This document shows, one piece after another, positions 58,258 to 64,000 of a stretch of DNA of 64,000 nt. Origin of the DNA: Corylus avellana (lineage: Eukaryota; Streptophyta; Magnoliopsida; Fagales; Betulaceae). Each line of letters begins with the position of its first letter. Within the stretch, counting starts at the first letter, position 1. The notes under the pieces are model-generated. The model did not search any database. It worked only from the letters and a program-made list of their open reading frames with translations, and had not been told where the DNA came from. The stretch covers positions 18,615,358 to 18,679,357 of the forward strand of contig NC_081544.1 of assembly GCF_901000735.1 (NCBI RefSeq), written 5' to 3'. Position numbers and translations under genes: made by a program.

Positions 58258-59500
58258 TTGATAACGGGGTCAAAGATCACAATTAGGAGGTTAATCTAAA
58301 TGGAGTGAACCTTGTTCTTATAACAATTAAAAAATAAATAAAAATAAAAAACAATTTCGGTCCCAAACAATCACCTGGGGGGGTGGAGAAAAAACCCTGC
58401 AAAGGTAAAAAATTCTAAGGCAGTCCAACACACAGGAAATCAGTCACCATAAAGGAATGAGAAGTTTACAATAAGTTCATATTTACAAAACCTTTGTAAA
58501 TGACCCTTTATTGTACTCAACGAGTGGCCCACTTGTCCATCTAATGCAGTAGGTCTCCTAGAACCTCTAAACAATTCTTCTATTCGATCTGTTTAACCAA
58601 AACTTCGTCTAGACTAAGGTTGTTGATTGACTTTGTGGTTTGAATCAAAACCCAAAAGATTACAATGAAAAAGGTCACCACAAAATAACTCGCTTGGCGC
58701 ACAATGAAACAAGAAGGCCAACTGCTTCAGCCAAGCAAACTTCGTGTCTAATGACCCTAACCTGCACATTGACAAACCTTTGAACTCGTGCAAATCACAC
58801 AACGGTGTAATAGCAAAGACGTCAGGATGAATTGCTACCATAGCTCTCTAAAAATTATCGTTTTAGGACATCTTGTTGACGCCATTCCTAATGACACATC
58901 ATGTATCAAAAACGAGTCATGATTCAGAGCACGCCAGGCTAAATTTTTTTTTTTTTTTTTTTTTTTCAAAAAAATTAAAATAATAAAATAATAATAAAAA
59001 AAAAATCACGGCTGGCGTGCTTCACTGTTGAAGCACGCCGGGCGTGCTCAATATCTTTACCCATCAAAAACTCTAGCTGACACCATCAATGATGATGCTT
59101 TCAGTGGGTTTTTTTTAACGACCTCGTCAAGACGGCTAGCTGACACAATTGTTGACGAGGCTCTCTAGAGTGCTATTGGAATGGTCACATCAAGACACCT
59201 CTATTGACACAATAGCTAACGCATGTTCAATTGTACTATCACTTAATCCTTGAGTTTCCAATTTAATTTCTTGATTATTCTTATATTCTTGAAATCATAT
59301 TTTATTGAATATATTTAATATTACTAACTCTTTCTTTTTTTTTTAATGAGTATTGTTGTATATATCAAAAAGAGCAGAGTGGCGCAACCTGGTAACTCTT
59401 TACTTTTTTTGATAAGTAACCCTAGTAACTCTTTACTAAAATGCTCCAACCAAAGATTCAAAATAATCAATTTCCATTAAATTTATCTCAAGTAGATATT
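58258..59500. other. Upstream region of the copia gag and spacer; no gene seen
   Basis: Probably copia leader/LTR in the lower half, but no LTR border or primer site could be set. A perfect 11 bp stem with a 4-base loop (GGCGTGCTTCA-ctgt-TGAAGCACGCC) lies at 59014-59039, next to poly(T)/poly(A) runs, and GACGAGG/CCTCGTC inverted motifs lie at about 59120-59160. These look like part of a decayed DNA transposon. Confidence 0.4.
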
Positions 59501-60256
59501 TCATCTCCTTTATTAAAAGCAAAGTGATTACGGAGTCTACAGTTTGTAGTGTTCTCACAATGGTTCATGTGATCACCCACCCAATACACCAAGATTTTGA
59601 CCATAAAAGATATCTCCTAAATGAACCAAAATGACCTCCATTTTATATTTGAGTTTACATTCCTTTCAGAATTCAAAATCAATGCTACAAACAATCGTGA
59701 GTTGGAGTTATTCAATTTACAGTAATTTATAGAATATTCAATAAATGTCAAAACTTAAGCCCTTAATGGCAAAACTAAAAACTTATAAGGGTAATCCGAA
59801 AAACAAAACACTAAGTAATGGTTACAAGATCTGAAGATCAGGCTGGCCGGAGTAGAACAAGGTTAAAACAGGGTATCCTAAATTTATGATGGGAGCCATA
59901 GCCAAAATTCTGCAAAATGATAGTAACAAAGCCTGAAGCATTTCCATATATTACAGTCCAGGTAACCTTGGTTTAAGAAGGGAGAAAAAAGCCATTGAAA
60001 TACTTACGAAATTCAGTAACTATACACTACGTCATGAGACAAGGCCTCAAATGCTGCATCATGCTCTAAAAGTGCAATAGCATATGACGACGACGACAAC
60101 AACAACACACAGATTTCTAAATACAATCAATGAGTAGGTACTAATAAACTGACAATTCAAGGTGGGCTTACATTATAAAAACACAATATCAGAGAAAAAG
60201 GTAAACTCGAGACAATGTGTCAAACTGCTCAAGGTTCCATATCAGATTGGTCCTTA
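59501..60256. other. 3' flank / possible 3' UTR of UEV1
   Basis: AT-rich sequence downstream of the UEV1 stop codons on the minus strand. Part of it is expected to be 3' UTR, but I cannot place the polyadenylation site. No other gene seen. Confidence 0.4.
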
Positions 60257-60709
60257 ATTACATTTTCAAATGCGTTGGCCATGAATAGGTGTATGATCCG
60301 ATTTATATAATTATTTACACTATCATATTCATTCATCTCTCACCCGACATACAGAATACATTCTTCTCTCACCTGACTTACAGAAAACAACATCTCAGAA
60401 CTAGCCCCTTTTGATCCATCCTTTCCTCTTCATTGCCTGAAAAAACATCGACACATTACTTCGAGATAACATCTATCCAAGAGAAATAAAATGCATTTTC
60501 CGATTACATTTTTCAACTGCATTGCCCATGAATAGGTACGGTCTGATTTATATAATTATTTACACTTATCATATTCATTGATCTCTCACCTGGCTTAAAG
60601 AATACAACATTTCAGAACTAGCCCCTTTTGATCGATCCTCCCCTCTTCATTGCCTGAAAATACATCCACATATTAGCTTGAAGGTAACATCTATCCAAGA
60701 GAAATAAAA
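60257..60709. repeat. Tandem duplication carrying the UEV1 last exon
   Basis: Two direct copies, 60257-60491 and 60503-60709. Both contain a 59 bp terminal coding exon plus flanking intron and 3' sequence (shared phrases TTTATATAATTATTTACAC, CAGAACTAGCCCCTTTTGAT, CTATCCAAGAGAAATAAAA). The left copy has an extra ~28 bp after the exon, itself a local duplication of CTCTCACCYGACWTACAGAA type. Divergence is moderate, so the duplication is not an assembly error. Confidence 0.93.
60378..60436 (-). CDS. UEV1 alternative last exon (distal), CaaX CCFL
   Basis: Preceded on the minus strand by a TTTTTTCAG acceptor (60437-60445). It starts GC and completes the Gly codon split at the end of the previous exon, then reads NEEERMDQKGLVLRCCFL and stops at 60380-60378. 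It has the same length, 59 bp, as the proximal exon and differs by four residues (G to E, I to M, K to R and I to F). Acceptor, frame, stop and a C-terminal prenylation-type box are all kept, which suggests it is or recently was usable. Without transcripts I cannot say whether it is spliced. Confidence 0.75.
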
Positions 60710-63700
60710 GCCAGCTTTATAATCAAATCAATAGAAACAGGGATTGTACTGCTGTCCATATAGTTAGACATCTTCCCATCCAAACCTAGCAACTAAAAGA
60801 CATATAGACATCATGAGGAGGTTGCTCATGCCTCGTCCCATGAATTTCCAATAAACAACATGCTTCAATCACCATCTCAACCAAAACCCATCAGTTCAAA
60901 CCAAAACCCACATTTCCTCTCTCTCTCTCTCTCCCCCCACCAAAAAAATAAAAAAAGATTTTTGTGCAGGTAACAAAAAGATGGCCCATGATGGCAGAGA
61001 AGAACATGGACCAAATCATTTCCTAGAAGGCATTAATGTACTATAATTAGATTGGTGTAGATAGAAAACAAAGGATAAGCCAGAATTAATTAATCAGACG
61101 TAAAATGGACACACCTTCAGGAGGCTGAGTTAGCTTCCGGTTTTGGGGAGACATCATATCTTTCTTCAGTTGAGTCAATATGTCCTCCATTGTATACTCC
61201 CTTTGCCAATTAGCAAGCATGGGAAACAAACTAGGTTCAACCTGGTAATTTGACCATCCATAAGCTTATCTTCAATCATATGACAGCATAAATTGCCTTA
61301 AGAATCTTATCACCTACCACTCCAGTTTCTTGATTGACACAAGTCATGTTTATCCGGGTCTGGAACCTAACAGTTGGTGGGTTATCTGGATAATCCTTCC
61401 CGCAGAACAGCTTCAACTGGTAGATTCTCCCTTCATGAACAGTCTGAAAGCAGCATGATTAACAAGACATCAATCTTCTCCTTTTAGATGTAACAATGAA
61501 AATTATACACTAATAATGTTGATCAGTGAAAATATCAGGTCCTAAATTCCAAGGAAAAGAAATTGAAATAAAAAATCAGAAACATTCCTAGTTGTAGGTG
61601 AACCATCTCACAATTGTATTACAACTAACAGATACTGGTGTGTTTGGACATGTTTGAAAATGCCTAGCTATGACCAGAACTTTATAGACACATGGTTGAC
61701 ACGTGTTTTGAAATGCAAGGACACTTTATCACATTAAACATAAATTACAGAAAACCTGGGTTGGATAATTATTTATAAATTGAAGTGTTATAGAACATGG
61801 AGATTCCACATAAAAGCAGGGTCAGGAGGATACCATCACATATACAAATAATTATGTCTCTCAATTCTTTATCCATGCTGCGTATCTATTTTTCCGCAAA
61901 TTATTATTATTATTATTATTATTATCATTTTTTAACAAAAGAGAGAAAGAAACAGATGATAACTGAAACTTGCACCTTTTAAGGTGTTCTTTCAGCCCCA
62001 ATCATGACCAATTTCTGGGGCCATGTGTAATACAAAGATTACAAATTTAAGGCGAGCCACCAAATTCAATGGATATTGTCTTCAGGATCACAAAATGGAA
62101 GCAAAAGACAGAAGGTTAAACAATCCTCAAATAAAAAGAGAAATGGATTTTGTGATCTTGGTAAAAGTTTTGATTGCAATTAATGGTAGCTATATATGGC
62201 TAAGATAACTACTTAAGAGGATATCAAGGTTCTGAACCTCACTATATTAATATGTATCACGGATATTAGTATCTACTGCTTAAAAACAAAAGAATTTTAG
62301 AGTTCAAGTCCTTGATACATTATGTGCAATTGGAAATCACTACAACGAGAGTCCCAAAGAGTAGGTGACAAAACAGATACAGACTGGATATGCCTGCGAG
62401 AAACTTACCAGAGAAGTCCCACGACACGGTGATAGAACAAAGAAAGTAGAGCTTGGATAGAAAAGAACTGTTGTCAATCTGCCAAAGGGATTTTAACTAT
62501 TTAAAAGGTATTTATTGCAAGGTGAGGGGCTTGTACGATTGTTGGTGGTCGGGAGGAAGTTCATGAAGCGCGGTAGTGTGGAAGATGATCCCTTTGTGCC
62601 TTATGTGGTGTATTTGGAATGAAAGGAATGCTAGATGCTTTGAGAACTCCACTAGGACTATAGAGAAATTGACTCATTTTTTCTTCTTTACTTTGTATTC
62701 CTGGACGGCCGCTTGGCTAGCTCCTATTGAAATTAGCTTCTCTGATTTTCTTTTTCATTTTTCTCCCTCTTAGGCGCTCTCTTTTATACTTCCCGTGTAT
62801 GTGGGTTGCGCCCCTCTGCGCTCTTTTATATCATATTTACTTATCAAAAAAAAAAAAGGTATTTATTTTTCATCTTTTGCTTTACATAGTAGTAGAACCT
62901 AATACCCGCTGCCACCCAACCTTATTACTTTACCATGTTCGCTGAGGCCCAGTGGTCTCTTCTATTGAAAATGAAATTCATATGATGAATTTCTGAAAAT
63001 CAGAAAGTCTTTTTAAGGGGTAGCTTCAACTAGGATTGGACGTATGGCATAATATGAAACAAAAAACAAAAAAAAAAAAAAAAAAAATTGAGGATAGATC
63101 ATTCTCCTTACTCCTTAATAGTGTCTTGACACTCATATATAATAACAAAAGCTGCCGGGTCCCACAACAGAAGAACCCAAAGCAAGCAATTAACGCTTGA
63201 ACTTCAGACAATTATTCAGCGTGTCAACTACAGCCGGTACACAACAGGTGGTTGACTATGTTATAATTCAATATAATGCCAACCATCTGATTTGCAGCAT
63301 GAATCTAATAATACTGCCAGTCCAATCTAATTAAAGCACATCTGCTCTCTCTCTCTCTCTTAATCATGTCAACTACAGGCTATTAATACAATATAATGCC
63401 AACCATCTGATTTGCAGCATGAATCTAATAATACCACCAGTACAATCTAATTAAAGCACGTCTGCTAGGACTCCACACTCAGCATGTCAACTACAGCCGG
63501 TATGCAACGGATGGTTGACTATGGCTATAATTCAATATAATGCCAAAATCTGATTTGCAGCATGAATTTAATAATACTGCCAGTCCAATCTAATTAGAGC
63601 ACACCTCTCTCTCTCGTCCAATAAAAGCCCCAGTGTTTTTACATTCTTCTAAAGCACTCAATCAGTCTACCTTTCTACTGTCTACTTGTCTACAATTAAC

Positions 63701-64000
63701 ATGTCCATATTTACATAGTTAAACAAAGTATCCCATTTGAAAGATGGTCATTAGTACAAGACTGGTCACATTGATTTTAAGAATAAGTAAAGGCAGGCAG
63801 TGCACACACACCCGAAGTACAAAACATATATAGAAACGATGGGCAAAGAAGAGAAAAGGAAAGAAAAGGGATAAAAAAAAAAAAAAAAAAAAAAAACCTA
63901 CATTGGAGGGACCAATGACAGTCCCTGTCCACGACTGCATGAATATATCATCAGCATCATCCATTCCATAGCTGACAGTTCCATCCCCAATTCCTTTTTC
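60595..64000 (-). CDS. UEV1: UEV1-type ubiquitin-conjugating enzyme E2 variant (5' end outside window)
   Basis: Four coding exons are visible on the minus strand: 63902-64000 ([25 protein letters not shown]), 61318-61443 ([20 protein letters not shown] to [11 protein letters not shown]), 61115-61241 ([20 protein letters not shown] to LTQPPE) and 60595-60653 ([18 protein letters not shown], stop 60597-60595). Donors GTAGGT, GTAGGT and GTGTGT and AG acceptors fit; phases agree. Like all UEVs it has the E2 fold but no catalytic cysteine context. Family role: binds Ubc13 (UBC35/36 in Arabidopsis) and orients ubiquitin for Lys63-linked chains in DNA-damage tolerance. The predicted total of about 160 residues fits plant members with a C-terminal extension; the CCIL ending is a CaaX box of the geranylgeranyl type. 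The first ~25 codons lie beyond the window. A ~2.46 kb intron (61444-63901) holds repeats. Confidence 0.95.
61901..61927. repeat. (TTA)n microsatellite in a UEV1 intron
   Basis: About nine TTA units, on the plus strand. Confidence 0.9.
62517..62854 (+). mobile_element. 5'-truncated LINE-1 3' end in a UEV1 intron
   Basis: Flanked by aaaaggtatttatt at 62503-62516 and about 62854-62867 and ending in a poly(A). It encodes [20 protein letters not shown] and SWTAAWL, the C-terminal tail found after the reverse transcriptase in plant L1-type LINEs, followed by a short 3' UTR. It is antisense to the host gene. Confidence 0.9.
63217..63610. repeat. Three imperfect tandem units in a UEV1 intron
   Basis: Units at about 63217-63350, 63366-63470 and 63483-63610. 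Each has TCAACTACAG, TCAATATAATGCCAA (or TACAATATAATGCC), ATCTGATTTGCAGCATGAAT and CCAGTCCAATCTAATTA-like segments and is followed by a CT-rich tract or CTGCT. The middle unit lacks the GGTTGACTATG segment. Confidence 0.88.

Noticed and set aside
59378..59400. AGCAGAGTGGCGCA, resembling the 5' part of an initiator tRNA-Met
   Set aside because: Only about 14 bases match and no cloverleaf or 3' half follows, so no tRNA gene or tRNA-derived SINE can be supported.
1..64000. rRNA, tRNA, CRISPR, phage or bacterial-type operons
   Set aside because: None seen on reading the window; the content is plant intergenic DNA.

Overview
The window is nuclear DNA of a flowering plant, probably a woody rosid. 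Evidence for this: spliced genes with GT-AG introns, plant-only families (LRR and wall-associated receptor kinases, DUF295, plant UEV1), Ty1/copia and Ty3/gypsy retrotransposons of plant lineages, CACTA, MULE, hAT and Harbinger-type elements, and AT-rich intergenic sequence. I cannot fix the species. The CpG-dense GCGCTCGAGCGC modules in the LTRs recall Fagales repeats, but that is only an impression. Four runs of N (100, 100, 20 and 20 bases) show a draft scaffold.

Layout. 1-8.5 kb: a decayed minus-strand copia element between two ~1.63 kb direct repeats, with LTR and LINE-type insertions. 8.56-11.7 kb: two broken receptor-kinase genes, an MIK2-like LRR kinase (+) and the first exon of a wall-associated kinase (-) split by a 734 bp MULE-type foldback element. 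11.8-25.6 kb: a dead Tat-lineage Ty3/gypsy element (-) with a solo LTR in its integrase; a 5.28 kb part appears twice across a 100-N gap and is most likely an unmerged contig overlap. 25.9-34.3 kb: an LTR-like copy, three foldback elements and a clean 2.26 kb solo LTR with a 5 bp target duplication. 34.36-40.07 kb: an LTR retrotransposon with a tRNA-Asp-type primer site and gag remnant but no pol, abutting a frameshifted DUF295 pseudogene. 41-49 kb: a nest of elements (CACTA holding a foldback that holds a TRIM, plus a second CACTA holding two LINE-type retroposons). 50-56 kb: Harbinger, MULE-type, CACTA and hAT elements in a rearranged, gap-ridden stretch. 56.6-58.3 kb: a copia SIRE/Maximus-type gag remnant (-).

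The only host gene that looks intact is at the right edge (60.4-64 kb, minus strand): a UEV1/MMZ-type ubiquitin-conjugating enzyme E2 variant, the non-catalytic partner of Ubc13 in Lys63-linked ubiquitination. Its last coding exon has been duplicated in tandem. Both 59 bp copies keep a splice acceptor, reading frame, stop codon and a C-terminal CaaX box (CCIL or CCFL), so the gene could make two differently tailed, potentially prenylated proteins. I consider this the most interesting functional observation in the window.

The transposons do not work together as a system. What stands out is that several unrelated foldback families carry the same kind of palindromic GGGGTGG/CCACCCC minisatellite core, and that small poly(A) retroposons without any reverse transcriptase frame recur.
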